A stretch of 64,000 bases of DNA, from positions 186,001 through 250,000 of the forward strand of contig NZ_PKQK01000002.1 of assembly GCF_002968835.1 (NCBI RefSeq). Direction: 5' to 3'. Source of the stretch: Paenibacillus sp. PCH8 (GTDB lineage: Bacteria > Bacillota > Bacilli > Paenibacillales > Paenibacillaceae). The position numbers and the translations under genes are program-made. Shown here piece after piece: positions 31,008-39,422 of this stretch; positions within the stretch are counted from its first letter, which is position 1; each line of letters begins with the position of its first letter. The notes below the pieces were generated by a model. The model made no database searches and was not told the origin of the DNA. It was given only the letters and a program-made list of their open reading frames with translations.

Positions 31008-33723
31008 GACGCTGCTCCTTCACATGCATTTGGGTCATTTTAAAGGTTCTTCCGGCGTATTCAATATCGCCGTCCGGATCTCTAACCGGATAATGGATGA
31101 TCTGATCATTGCTAAGCAATAGATTGCGAATAATTTGATCCCCCGAAACATCCCATACAAATTGCTTTGATTTCTCCGCATTTCGATAACACATGTCCAC
31201 AATCATATTGCACAGGTCTTCTTCGTTATTACAGATCTCCAGCGCCTGCTCCTTGAAACGCGAAACAAACAACTGCCATCGGGCTGATTTTTCTTCCTTT
31301 CTCACCCTACTCTTGCGCAAATTAGTCATATAGCTACGTAATTCTTCGTTATGCATCTGATATAATCGTTGAATCTCTTTGTATCGAGCTTGGGAGTACT
31401 TCTTGGTACTCATCAATATCGTATGATCAAACGGACCCTCTGTCTGTTTTAACTTTAACTGATTAAACTCTTCCTCCACTTGGTGGCATAACCGGTTCAT
31501 GACAGAAGGTGCCGTGGATACAGGCATTCTCTGTTCATACTGCGCCAGGAACTGTTCCTCATCTGGGGACAGGACCTTTTTCGAAACTAATTCATCGACA
31601 GTCATGCCAAATAGCTGCAAGCACTTCTGACTCGTTTTATCTACATAGGTGGTATATTCTTTTTTCTGTTCCGGGTCATTGTATATGAAAAAATAAGGCT
31701 TTTTGTGTGCTACCATTTTCAAGGCTGACTCGTCCGTTACCGCAGCGCGAATATCATACCAGTGTTTCGGCATTTTTTTACATTCGATGCCTTTGGCTTG
31801 GTCAATGGCATTTTGTTGATAATGCTGACCACATTGAATTCGATACATCATTTCCTGATATTCTTTACTATGCTCCTCATAATTGGCTAATACATCAAAC
31901 ATCGACGTGATTTTGTTGGTGGTGAAACCGATCAGATCACCGAAGCTGTCCTTGTTCGCCTGGATCAGATCCTTCTCATTCGGATTTTTTTGGGCAGATG
32001 TTTTCTGTACACATACAATCGCATCAAGCTCCTGAATTGCCCCAAGAATCGTTGTGTTATCCGTAGTTAGGACCTGATCACTATCCATATCTGCACCATT
32101 CAGGGAATGTGTCGTCGTATCCCATGAATTCAAGATCGTGACCGTATTCATATAGCGGTACCAATGTTGCCTCGCATCCGTATCCTGGAAACGAAGCACC
32201 TTGATATTGTTATGACATGTCATCGGGGCTCTGAAGCAAGCTACCCGGTTAACATGACGGTCAATCCAATACCTGGAGTAGAATTCACCCGATTTCAACA
32301 ATCCAGTTAAGGGCAGGTCAAATATACTTTGGCACAACGTAAAGGGATCACCAGATATAATGCTGAAATTACCTGCAACTCGAAGAACCCCAATCTTGGC
32401 TTCATTCATTCGCTTACGTATTAAAGTTTGGATTTTGTTTCTCACAAAAGGATCATCTATAAGTCGCGGGTCTACCATTAGCCCTTTAATATAATCATCT
32501 GGACTATTTCTGTAGTCGTTCTCATGGATATGAATTCCTTTGAGGAATAACAGCGCCTTACGATAATCTTCTCCAAGCACATCTTTAATTGAATCGACTG
32601 TCGGACGAATGAGTTCATTAATCTCTTTATCATCTAACTGAAGGGATTGAATGAATTGGTAGTTTAAATGACGCTCGTCCTCCAATTCCTCTGGTGTTAC
32701 TTTCGTAACGCTAAACGTGTATCCATAATAACCGCAACATAACAGATAATCGTCGATACTATTGTACGAACTCCATAGTTTGAGCATGGAGGTTGTGATA
32801 ATCAGGTCTACCTCTCGAATATCCACAGGGTTCCCCCAAGCGTCATCCACCATATACTTGCCTGCGACTCGATCTGCAAATTCATGATAATCAAACGTAA
32901 ATACCATGCCTTTGCAGAAGCTATTACGAATACAAAAACCGCTTGGGATGTATGCGTGACCTAGCTCATTTGCCCAAAGCTCACTAAGCTTAGGAGAGAT
33001 CAGACCGAATCCGTCACTCATATTCATCTGGATCAACTCATTTTTTCTGTTCTCGATCCGGGGATACTCCGTTTCCGTATCATCGATTTGAATAATGTCA
33101 GCACTGAACTCCGTGATGCAATCATGAACGACCAACACCCGTTCGGGGTGCGAGACAGGCACACTTGTACTGCAAGCAAGGGCCTTATATGCTTCCAGTT
33201 TGGCAGGAACCAGCTCCATATTCAGATCTCTGCCGTTATTCAATCTTTTGTTCAGAAGCGGGTGGATGTCCTCGCTCACATAGATGACTGTTGAATTTTT
33301 GGCACCACCTGTTGTGGCCAATAGACGCTTGTATTTCTTGCTGTTTACGGAGAAAGATTTCGTTGAATTTAATCGGTCATAGTCTTTGTTATTTTCAATA
33401 ACCACCAGCAGGTAATCATCGACAAATTTCAGATTGTTCAATTGGTCATGCATTTTCTTCATGGTTCTTTTATGTTGTGCACTCGTTTTCAATGTTTTCA
33501 AACGTCCAATTTCCAGCTTGATTTCAGCCATGTCTTCTTCTCTCTTGAAGTAGCCACGAATTCGATCAATAAAACGGAACACCTGATGGTTTCCAATAGA
33601 TGCTAATTCCCCATTTACTGTGGCTTCATGATAGGTAAGATGAAGATTGTAATCCGCTTTTCTAATTCTGGAAGATGTAACTTTATACACGTACCTCAAT
33701 CGATCCTGATATGAATTCCCCAT
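30988..33723 (-). CDS. Two-barrel RNA polymerase-like protein (YonO / eukaryotic-type RdRP superfamily)
   Basis: A 911-residue protein. The decisive motif is NGADMDSDQVL (Asp545, Asp547, Asp549), the D-x-D-x-D metal site of two-double-psi-barrel polymerases. Others fit in order: SDGFGLISPKLSELW (about 236) like the DG-G-IS segment of RdRPs, then IPSGFCIRNSFCKGMVFTFD (about 259), FRAPMTCHNNIKVLRF (about 497) like the R-x-P part of the same barrel, and NAIDQAKGIE (about 638) matching the A-V-D-F-x-K-T-G block. The Gly of the usual DbDGD is Ser here. It is similar in size to phage SPbeta YonO, reported to be a single-subunit DNA-dependent polymerase. Template (DNA or RNA) cannot be told from sequence. 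No T7-type or sigma-binding features seen. Confidence 0.72.
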   Translation of the reverse strand: MGNSYQDRLRYVYKVTSSRIRKADYNLHLTYHEATVNGELASIGNHQVFRFIDRIRGYFKREEDMAEIKLEIGRLKTLKTSAQHKRTMKKMHDQLNNLKFVDDYLLVVIENNKDYDRLNSTKSFSVNSKKYKRLLATTGGAKNSTVIYVSEDIHPLLNKRLNNGRDLNMELVPAKLEAYKALACSTSVPVSHPERVLVVHDCITEFSADIIQIDDTETEYPRIENRKNELIQMNMSDGFGLISPKLSELWANELGHAYIPSGFCIRNSFCKGMVFTFDYHEFADRVAGKYMVDDAWGNPVDIREVDLIITTSMLKLWSSYNSIDDYLLCCGYYGYTFSVTKVTPEELEDERHLNYQFIQSLQLDDKEINELIRPTVDSIKDVLGEDYRKALLFLKGIHIHENDYRNSPDDYIKGLMVDPRLIDDPFVRNKIQTLIRKRMNEAKIGVLRVAGNFSIISGDPFTLCQSIFDLPLTGLLKSGEFYSRYWIDRHVNRVACFRAPMTCHNNIKVLRFQDTDARQHWYRYMNTVTILNSWDTTTHSLNGADMDSDQVLTTDNTTILGAIQELDAIVCVQKTSAQKNPNEKDLIQANKDSFGDLIGFTTNKITSMFDVLANYEEHSKEYQEMMYRIQCGQHYQQNAIDQAKGIECKKMPKHWYDIRAAVTDESALKMVAHKKPYFFIYNDPEQKKEYTTYVDKTSQKCLQLFGMTVDELVSKKVLSPDEEQFLAQYEQRMPVSTAPSVMNRLCHQVEEEFNQLKLKQTEGPFDHTILMSTKKYSQARYKEIQRLYQMHNEELRSYMTNLRKSRVRKEEKSARWQLFVSRFKEQALEICNNEEDLCNMIVDMCYRNAEKSKQFVWDVSGDQIIRNLLLSNDQIIHYPVRDPDGDIEYAGRTFKMTQMHVKEQRHENHSE

Positions 33724-33986
33724 TCCGATTCCCCCTGTTGCTTCTGGCCTGATTCAATCAATTATAGATCAGACCTACGTTCATGAAGCTGGATAAGAGG
33801 ATGAACATGGGATGAAAAAAGAAGAAAATTTGTTTGGATATGCGTAGAAATCAAACAGAAATCCGGGTCTTAATTCATACCTTTTCTGCATTTCCTGTGT
33901 CTCTGGTACTATGATTATTTTCTGTTTAATGATATAGTGTGATGAAGCGTTTTTTGCTCACATATTTATTAACGGGGCTGGGATGA

Positions 33987-34565
33987 ATGAAAGAAACCTT
34001 ATCCAATCAAGAGGAAATCGGCTTTTTATTTAATGTCGATATACTTATCAAGAGCCGCTCAAATGCATTGGCACTGCAGTCCCTGTTGGATTTCATAAAC
34101 AAAGAAGAACAAATTGCGGACTTTCGGATTCAATCCGGCATTGAGCTAGGCAAAATTATTGAAGCGACGCTCCAGTCCAAAAAGGACTCTATTATCACAC
34201 TTCACAACGAACGTAAAAAATCACAAGCCAACGCGGGACAGAAGGCGTCCCCTTCAACTCAGATGACAGCCTCACCTGCCCCAGCCAAATCAACGAACCC
34301 ACAAGAAACACCGGCTACCGAGAACAAGACTTCTTCCCAAACATCTAATGTTTCCACTGGAAACTCATTCGATGCGTGGATTGACACGCTAATTAAAGAG
34401 AATCGCCTCACACGAATTGTTGTCAATAACAAGAACGGTAAACATCAGAGTATTCCATGCCGCATTCTGAATTTTGATCGGGATACCAGTGTTGTGAGCG
34501 TTTACCATGTCGATGAAAAACAAGTCTATACGTTCCGAACCAATGAAATCGATGAGTTTCTTTAA
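33987..34565 (+). CDS. Unknown protein with Pro/Thr-rich linker
   Basis: A 192-residue protein. The N-terminal 75 residues are helical (LNQ-type start, then NALALQSLLDFINKEEQI). Residues about 76-125 are a low-complexity Ser/Thr/Pro/Gln linker (ASPSTQMTASPAPAKSTNPQ). The C-terminal 65 residues form a small beta domain (RLTRIVVNNKNGKHQSIPCR, ILNFDRDTSVVSVYHVDEKQ), perhaps Sm- or SH3-like. No family recognised. It is divergent from the polymerase-like gene, with about 260 bases between that show nothing clear. A GGGATGA-type ribosome site precedes the ATG. Confidence 0.6.
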   Translation: MKETLSNQEEIGFLFNVDILIKSRSNALALQSLLDFINKEEQIADFRIQSGIELGKIIEATLQSKKDSIITLHNERKKSQANAGQKASPSTQMTASPAPAKSTNPQETPATENKTSSQTSNVSTGNSFDAWIDTLIKENRLTRIVVNNKNGKHQSIPCRILNFDRDTSVVSVYHVDEKQVYTFRTNEIDEFL

Positions 34566-34586
34566 CTAACCTAATCGGATCTAAAC

Positions 34587-34637
34587 AAAAAGCAACTTGC
34601 GTCGAATGGCACAACATTCTAACGCAAGTTGCTTTTT
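34587..34637. terminator. Bidirectional terminator
   Basis: AAAAAGCAACTTGCGT and ACGCAAGTTGCTTTTT form a 16-bp stem. It lies between the convergent gene at 33987 and the DUF423 gene. Confidence 0.9.
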
Positions 34638-34666
34638 CAGTTCAATGGATCATGTAACGAGGAATA

Positions 34667-35053
34667 TCAGGAACGATCCTTCCCCCGTTGCCAGACATCT
34701 AGTGCCAACAACAACCATCCGGCAATAAAGGCTACGCCACCAATCGGGGTGATTGCACCCAGAATCTTGATCCCGGAAATACTGAGCACATACAAGCTGC
34801 CCGAGAAAATGATAATTCCAATAAACAGCAGGCGCGCTGCCCACTTCAGTTTCGCGGATACTCCAAGTTGACCCGCCGTCAAGCCGATAATTAATAAGGC
34901 AAGTGCATGAATCATGTGATATTGCACACCCGTCTCATATGTAGCTATGGCATCCGGCCCAATCGTATCCTTGAGCATGTGTGCACCAAATGCACCGATC
35001 GCCACAGACAGCATGGTCATGACAGCGCCAAGCATCATCCATCTTCGTTGCAT
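34667..35053 (-). CDS. DUF423 family membrane protein
   Basis: A 128-residue integral membrane protein with four hydrophobic segments (MMLGAVMTMLSVAIGAFGAH; MIHALALLIIGLTAG; LLFIGIIIFSGSLYVL; GGVAFIAGWLLLALDVW). The start with GAFGAHMLKDTIGPDAIATYETGVQYHM is the DUF423 signature, as in Bacillus YwdK; function not known. Length is normal for the family. GGGAGAG precedes the ATG. Stand-alone. Confidence 0.88.
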   Translation of the reverse strand: MQRRWMMLGAVMTMLSVAIGAFGAHMLKDTIGPDAIATYETGVQYHMIHALALLIIGLTAGQLGVSAKLKWAARLLFIGIIIFSGSLYVLSISGIKILGAITPIGGVAFIAGWLLLALDVWQRGKDRS

Positions 35054-35337
35054 GTATATTCTCTCCCTTAATTCAAACTTAGCACTCCTTTTATTGTAGC
35101 GAATCCACTCATCCTTTACCAGTCAGGTCAGAGCTTCCACAGATCATATGTCTGATTATACTTAACAGGCAGGTTCCTAACCTATATATCATGGCAAAAT
35201 GGCGTAAATCCTTGATTTTTAACGATAATTGTGGAAAAGTAAACAGATATGCGATCTTTCTGTAATACGGAGAATCGTTACAGACCGATTCGGTTAATAA
35301 CAATCAGTACGATTATTAAGGGAGGGATGTTACAATC

Positions 35338-35769
35338 ATGGATAATCATAATTCCTATCAACACAATAACAACATGTATGCACCTTACCCGCCAGAACCT
35401 GAAGGACCACCCATGGATCGACTGAAACATTCCGGGCCTGGAATCGCGAGTTTTGTCATTGGATTGGTCTCGATCGTGGGTTACATTCTGATATTCTTTA
35501 TTGCCGCCATGGCCCTTAACGATTCAATCGGAATCCTCACCCCGTTGCAGGCAGAAGAGCTGGCCTTACATCCGGCAGTACTCCTGGCTTCATTATCTAT
35601 TCTGGTCTGCCTCATTCTCAATCTCGCCGGAGTTATTCTCGGAATCATTGGTTTGGTCCTTTCCAATCGCAAAAAAGTCTTCGCCATCGTTGGAACCATC
35701 TTGAATGGAATTATGATTTTGATATTCGCAGGACTTATTATTGTAGGCATGTTCATGACTGTGGTGTAA
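35338..35769 (+). CDS. DUF4190-like membrane protein
   Basis: A 143-residue protein with a polar Pro/Asn/Tyr-rich N-terminus (MDNHNSYQHNNNMYAPYPPE) followed by hydrophobic segments at about 37-58, 80-105 and 118-142. SGPGIASFVIGLVSIVGYIL and the later LAGVILGIIGLVLSNRKKVF match the repeated G-I-S-x-V-L-G pattern of DUF4190-type proteins, which usually lie in the membrane with unknown role. GGGAGGGATG precedes the ATG. Confidence 0.75.
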   Translation: MDNHNSYQHNNNMYAPYPPEPEGPPMDRLKHSGPGIASFVIGLVSIVGYILIFFIAAMALNDSIGILTPLQAEELALHPAVLLASLSILVCLILNLAGVILGIIGLVLSNRKKVFAIVGTILNGIMILIFAGLIIVGMFMTVV

Positions 35770-35873
35770 CGTTTTGCTTCAGTATTACGTATCCTTATAA
35801 TTAAATTTACTGAGTATCACATCTTGTGTAATCCTAACTTATTGCCAAATTCTTGTTTTCAAAGGAGATTGAC

Positions 35874-36719
35874 ATGTCACGAATCAAAATTTTTGCGGAC
35901 AGCACAAGTGATCTGGCTCCCGAATGGATCCAGCAACACGATATCGGTATTATTCCCTTGTATGTGGTGTTCGGTGAAGAATCACTGAAGGACGGTGCTG
36001 AGATTAGGCCCGAGCAGCTATACGAGCGTGTCAGCCAAGACGGACGGCTTCCCAAAACAGCTGCACCTTCACCCGCTGATTTCATGACGGCATTTCAACC
36101 TTACATAGAACAAGGGGATGATATTCTATATATCTCCTTATCCTCTGAACTTTCGTCTACGGACCAAAATGCTCGATTAGCCAGTTCCGAATTCCCGGAA
36201 GGGCGTATTTCCGTAATCAACTCATTGAATCTGTCGTCCGGGATTGCTCTTATGGTGATGAAAGCTGTACATGCTGCCGACAAAGGACAAAACCTGATTC
36301 AAATCACTCATCTGATTGAAGCCATGATACCAACTGTGCGTACAGAGTTTGTCATCGATACGCTGGAGTACCTGCACAAAGGCGGACGTTGCTCGGGGAT
36401 GCAGAACCTGATTGGCAGTCTGCTCAAGATCCGTCCAGTCATTCGGGTTACGGATGGCAAGATGGCCCCCGCCTATAAAGTACGTGGCAAACGGGAGAAG
36501 GCTCTGGAACAAATGCTGCAAAACACGCTCAGCCAGAAGGAACATATCGACCGTGATCTGCTCATCGTTGTGCACACCATGGCTGAAGAGGATGCTCTTG
36601 AATTGCAGAAGTCACTGCAGGAACAAACAGGTGCCCGTGTGGAACTCACCACCGCGGGTTGTGTCGTATGTAGTCACTGCGGTCCCAAAACGATCGGTAT
36701 CATCTATAACACCGTTTAA
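35874..36719 (+). CDS. DegV family fatty-acid-binding protein
   Basis: A 281-residue DegV/FakB-type protein, which binds fatty acids and can pass them to a fatty-acid kinase for entry into membrane lipid synthesis. KIFADSTSDLAPEWIQQHDI opens the fold, LPKTAAPSPADFMTAF holds the first lipid-binding loop and SSELSSTDQNARLASSEF the second; RCSGMQNLIGSLLKIRPVIR closes the pocket. I start at the ATG at 35874 after AAAGGAGATT, seven codons inside the longest frame. No kinase gene is nearby. Confidence 0.9.
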   Translation: MSRIKIFADSTSDLAPEWIQQHDIGIIPLYVVFGEESLKDGAEIRPEQLYERVSQDGRLPKTAAPSPADFMTAFQPYIEQGDDILYISLSSELSSTDQNARLASSEFPEGRISVINSLNLSSGIALMVMKAVHAADKGQNLIQITHLIEAMIPTVRTEFVIDTLEYLHKGGRCSGMQNLIGSLLKIRPVIRVTDGKMAPAYKVRGKREKALEQMLQNTLSQKEHIDRDLLIVVHTMAEEDALELQKSLQEQTGARVELTTAGCVVCSHCGPKTIGIIYNTV

Positions 36720-36818
36720 TAAAATTACACGCATCATCGTATAGGATCATTGAATCCTTCTCTTTTGGATCTGTATGAGGTCACATCCAAAGCATGGGAC
36801 CGGCATACAGATCCAACA

Positions 36819-36861
36819 TAAAAAGGGCATTCCGAGCTTAATCGCTTGGGATGCCCTTTCA
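36819..36861. terminator. Bidirectional terminator between degV-like gene and pdaA
   Basis: AAAGGGCAT and ATGCCCTTT form the ends of a long imperfect stem, with flanking A and T runs. Confidence 0.8.
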
Positions 36862-36914
36862 TATTATGCTGATTGTAGTAATGACGACAGGTTTACTAAC
36901 TTGTCATTATACAG

Positions 36915-37694
36915 TCAATAACTTTTGGTTTTCAATTCATCCAGACTTTTGAAAACATATCCTTGCTTACGCGCCTCATCAATAATCGAACTCAGGGCTT
37001 CCGTGTTGTCTTTGGATACCGAATGAAGCAAAATGACTGCACCTGGATGCAGCTGTTTCAACACTTGCTGATGTGCATATTGTGCACCGCGTTGGACATT
37101 GGTATCCCAGTCTTTGTATGCAACAGACCAGAACACATTTACATAGCCCTGTGCATGACTCTCCGCAAGTGTGCGATTATTAAAGATTCCACGTGGCGGC
37201 CGCAAAAATGTTCCTTGTTGACCCGTCAGCCGATTCACCTCTGACTTGACCTTCTCCAGCTCCACCCGAAGCTTCTCATTGGAGATGCGGGTCATGTCCG
37301 GGTGGCTCCATGAATGATTACCGACAATATGCCCTTCCGTTGCCATGCGTTTGACCAACTCTGGCTGATCCTTCAGATAATGGCCCGTTACGAAAAAGGC
37401 TGCTGGCACCTTCTTGGCACGCAAAACATCCAGTATGGCAGCCGTGAATCCATTCTCATACCCGTTATCAAACGTGAGATACAATTCCTTTTGTTTCGTA
37501 TCCCCCAGAAAAATGGCATCGTTATGTTGTAAGATCGATTTAAAGCCTTCCTGATCAATGGAGGGCAATTGACCGTTCTGACTTTTCTTGAAGCCAAAGT
37601 GATAAGCTCCGGTGACCGGCGATGCTTCCGTCTGTGCCGGCACCATACTGATGGATAACAGACCCAACAGTATATAAAGAACCATTCGCTTCAT
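36915..37694 (-). CDS. pdaA: PdaA-like N-acetylmuramic acid deacetylase
   Basis: A 259-residue exported polysaccharide deacetylase, probably forming muramic delta-lactam in spore cortex. A signal peptide (MKRMVLYILLGLLSISMVPA) begins at the ATG at 37694, chosen for its AGGAG site; the longer frame adds 18 codons before it. NodB motifs are present: TFDNGYENG with the Asp-Asn seen in PdaA rather than Asp-Asp, HSWSHPDMT with the zinc His pair, and RPPRGIFNN. The PdaA-type N-terminus (YHFGFKKSQNGQLPSIDQEG) agrees. Stand-alone and leftward. Confidence 0.9.
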   Translation of the reverse strand: MKRMVLYILLGLLSISMVPAQTEASPVTGAYHFGFKKSQNGQLPSIDQEGFKSILQHNDAIFLGDTKQKELYLTFDNGYENGFTAAILDVLRAKKVPAAFFVTGHYLKDQPELVKRMATEGHIVGNHSWSHPDMTRISNEKLRVELEKVKSEVNRLTGQQGTFLRPPRGIFNNRTLAESHAQGYVNVFWSVAYKDWDTNVQRGAQYAHQQVLKQLHPGAVILLHSVSKDNTEALSSIIDEARKQGYVFKSLDELKTKSY

Positions 37695-37831
37695 TCTATC
37701 CGCTCCTGTTCCTGGTAATTTCGGTTTGTCGTTTGAACACACGAACACCTTCAGTTAATATGCCACAGGAACGGCTAATATATGTCAACATTTGATTCAT
37801 TCGATTCTATATCAGTTGAACTAAAGATTAT

Positions 37832-37907
37832 TTACACGGACACTGCGATGACAGAATAACCTTCCGATGCAGCTTTCTTTCAGAAAGCTTTTAGGCGAAC
37901 GCTTCGC
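37832..37907 (+). repeat. Dispersed intergenic repeat, copy A
   Basis: CAGAATAACCTTCCGAT (37852-37868) and GGCGAACGCTTCG (37894-37906) recur in the same order, on the other strand, at 52412-52518. Between them lies a perfect hairpin (AGCTTTCT, three bases, AGAAAGCT). The flank beginning TTACAC is shared too, though less well. Confidence 0.6.
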
Positions 37908-37988
37908 TTGTTCAGGTTTTTTCTGTCCTCTCCGTTATCATGTAAATGATTAGTTCGACTTATATAGTCGCTCTTGTTTATGTAAAAC

Positions 37989-38399
37989 TCAGCGATCGAA
38001 ACGTTTATTTTCATGTGGTGGCGGTGTTTGCTGGAACAATTCCAGCAAGGTCCGGGGTTTTCCGCTGGAAGTCAGCCACTCTCTCACTGTCTGTATCGCA
38101 CGTGTCTGGCCATCTCCCCGATCACGCCATGTCAGCAGCTCAATGACTTTGATAATCAAGGCAGACATATTGTGGTTATCCTGCTCAGACCGTTCTGCAC
38201 GTAACTTGTGATACAATGCCTCTTGTTCCCAATCGAGTAGAATCTCATCCCCGATGGTCGGCTTCAGAAGAGTATATGCTCTATCACAACCTCCACAACG
38301 AACCGTGCTCACTTGTTCCTGTATGAATTCCGCTTGGATATCCGACTGACAATCCGGGCATTTGAATCCAACCTGTATGTTTTGAATGTTTTCTCTCAT
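37989..38399 (-). CDS. Small zinc-ribbon protein of unknown function
   Basis: A 136-residue soluble protein with a typical zinc ribbon at its N-terminus, CPDCQSDIQAEF then CGGCDRAY (CxxC, 18-19 residues, CxxC). The rest is helical and acidic-basic mixed (LDWEQEALYHKLRAERSEQD, ALIIKVIELLTWRDRGDGQT), with no recognised domain. It lies divergent from cysC. Confidence 0.6.
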   Translation of the reverse strand: MRENIQNIQVGFKCPDCQSDIQAEFIQEQVSTVRCGGCDRAYTLLKPTIGDEILLDWEQEALYHKLRAERSEQDNHNMSALIIKVIELLTWRDRGDGQTRAIQTVREWLTSSGKPRTLLELFQQTPPPHENKRFDR

Positions 38400-38548
38400 G
38401 ACATGGTTCCTCCTGCTATGTATATACTAGTTATATACCCGATATCTTGTCGATTCACGCTCATTTTGAAGAAATATGTAAGATGCTATAATATTGTAAA
38501 TATGTTAAAATATTATACATATCATATACAGGAAGAGGCGGGGTAACA

Positions 38549-39187
38549 ATGTCGAAGGAAAACCGCAATATTACCTGGCAATCATCCACCTTAAACAGGC
38601 AGGACCGGGAAAAACACAATGGACACCATAGTCGTGCCATATGGTTCACCGGATTATCGGGTGCAGGAAAGTCATCCCTTGCATTTGCCCTGGAGCAGTA
38701 TCTCTTTGAACAGGGCGTGCGATGTTATGTGCTTGACGGGGATAATGTACGTCATGGACTGAACCGTGATCTTGGTTTTACAGCTGGGGATCGTCAAGAG
38801 AACCTACGCCGAATTGGAGAAGTATCGAAGTTAATGGTAGATGCTGGACTATTTGTACTTTCGGCCTTTATCTCCCCGCATGAGCAGGATCGGGAGATGG
38901 TCAGAGAGTTATTTGAACCAGAAGACTTCATTGAAATCTATGTGCGCTGTTCCATTGAAGAGTGCGAGCGTCGTGATCCCAAGGGCCTTTACAAAAAAGC
39001 CCGGAACGGGGATATCCCCCATTTCACAGGCATCTCCGCCCCCTATGATGTACCGAAATCTCCTTCATTCATTATCGATACGGAGCAATGGTCCATTGAG
39101 GAAGCCGTACAGGAGATCGTACAGCATTTGCAACAGATCGGCGCACTTCATTTGCCGCTTCATGCCCACACGGCCCTGATCCATTAA
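38549..39187 (+). CDS. cysC: Adenylylsulfate (APS) kinase
   Basis: A 212-residue kinase turning APS into PAPS, the sulfate donor for sulfotransferases and the entry to sulfate reduction. Walker A is GLSGAGKSS (35-43), [10 protein letters not shown] near 63 binds APS, and FISP holds the phosphorylatable Ser109. No ATP sulfurylase or PAPS reductase gene is near, so its PAPS may mainly serve the sulfotransferase of the lasso cluster next to it (stops face each other, about 240 bases apart). The C-terminal 25 residues extend beyond the standard enzyme. Confidence 0.93.
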   Translation: MSKENRNITWQSSTLNRQDREKHNGHHSRAIWFTGLSGAGKSSLAFALEQYLFEQGVRCYVLDGDNVRHGLNRDLGFTAGDRQENLRRIGEVSKLMVDAGLFVLSAFISPHEQDREMVRELFEPEDFIEIYVRCSIEECERRDPKGLYKKARNGDIPHFTGISAPYDVPKSPSFIIDTEQWSIEEAVQEIVQHLQQIGALHLPLHAHTALIH

Positions 39188-39218
39188 CCAAAAGCTACAT
39201 AAACCATCGCTTATACGA

Positions 39219-39244
39219 AAGGCGCGCCCACAGTGGCGCGCCTT
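39219..39244. terminator. Terminator between cysC and the lasso operon
   Basis: AAGGCGCGCC, six bases, GGCGCGCCTT followed by GTTTG. It ends cysC; the opposite side lacks a good T run, so it is weaker for the lasso operon. Confidence 0.7.
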
Positions 39245-39422
39245 GTTTGTATTGTATAACAACTATTTCATCTAAATAACCAGTCATACTAGAATCATCT
39301 ACCTCTGTACTGCGAAGTCACGATGTTTTATTGAAGCCGCCATGATCAGTTGGAACATTGCATCAGGATCTTCGTCGCTCCTTCAACTTCGAGAACGGGG
39401 AAGACTGTGATCCACCAACCTA

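Noticed and set aside
16686..33723. Complete prophage
   Set aside because: No integrase, terminase, portal, major capsid, tape-measure, holin or endolysin seen; attachment repeats not found.
37989..38204. Rightward frames at 37946-38204
   Set aside because: Shadow frames of the zinc-ribbon gene, without ribosome sites.
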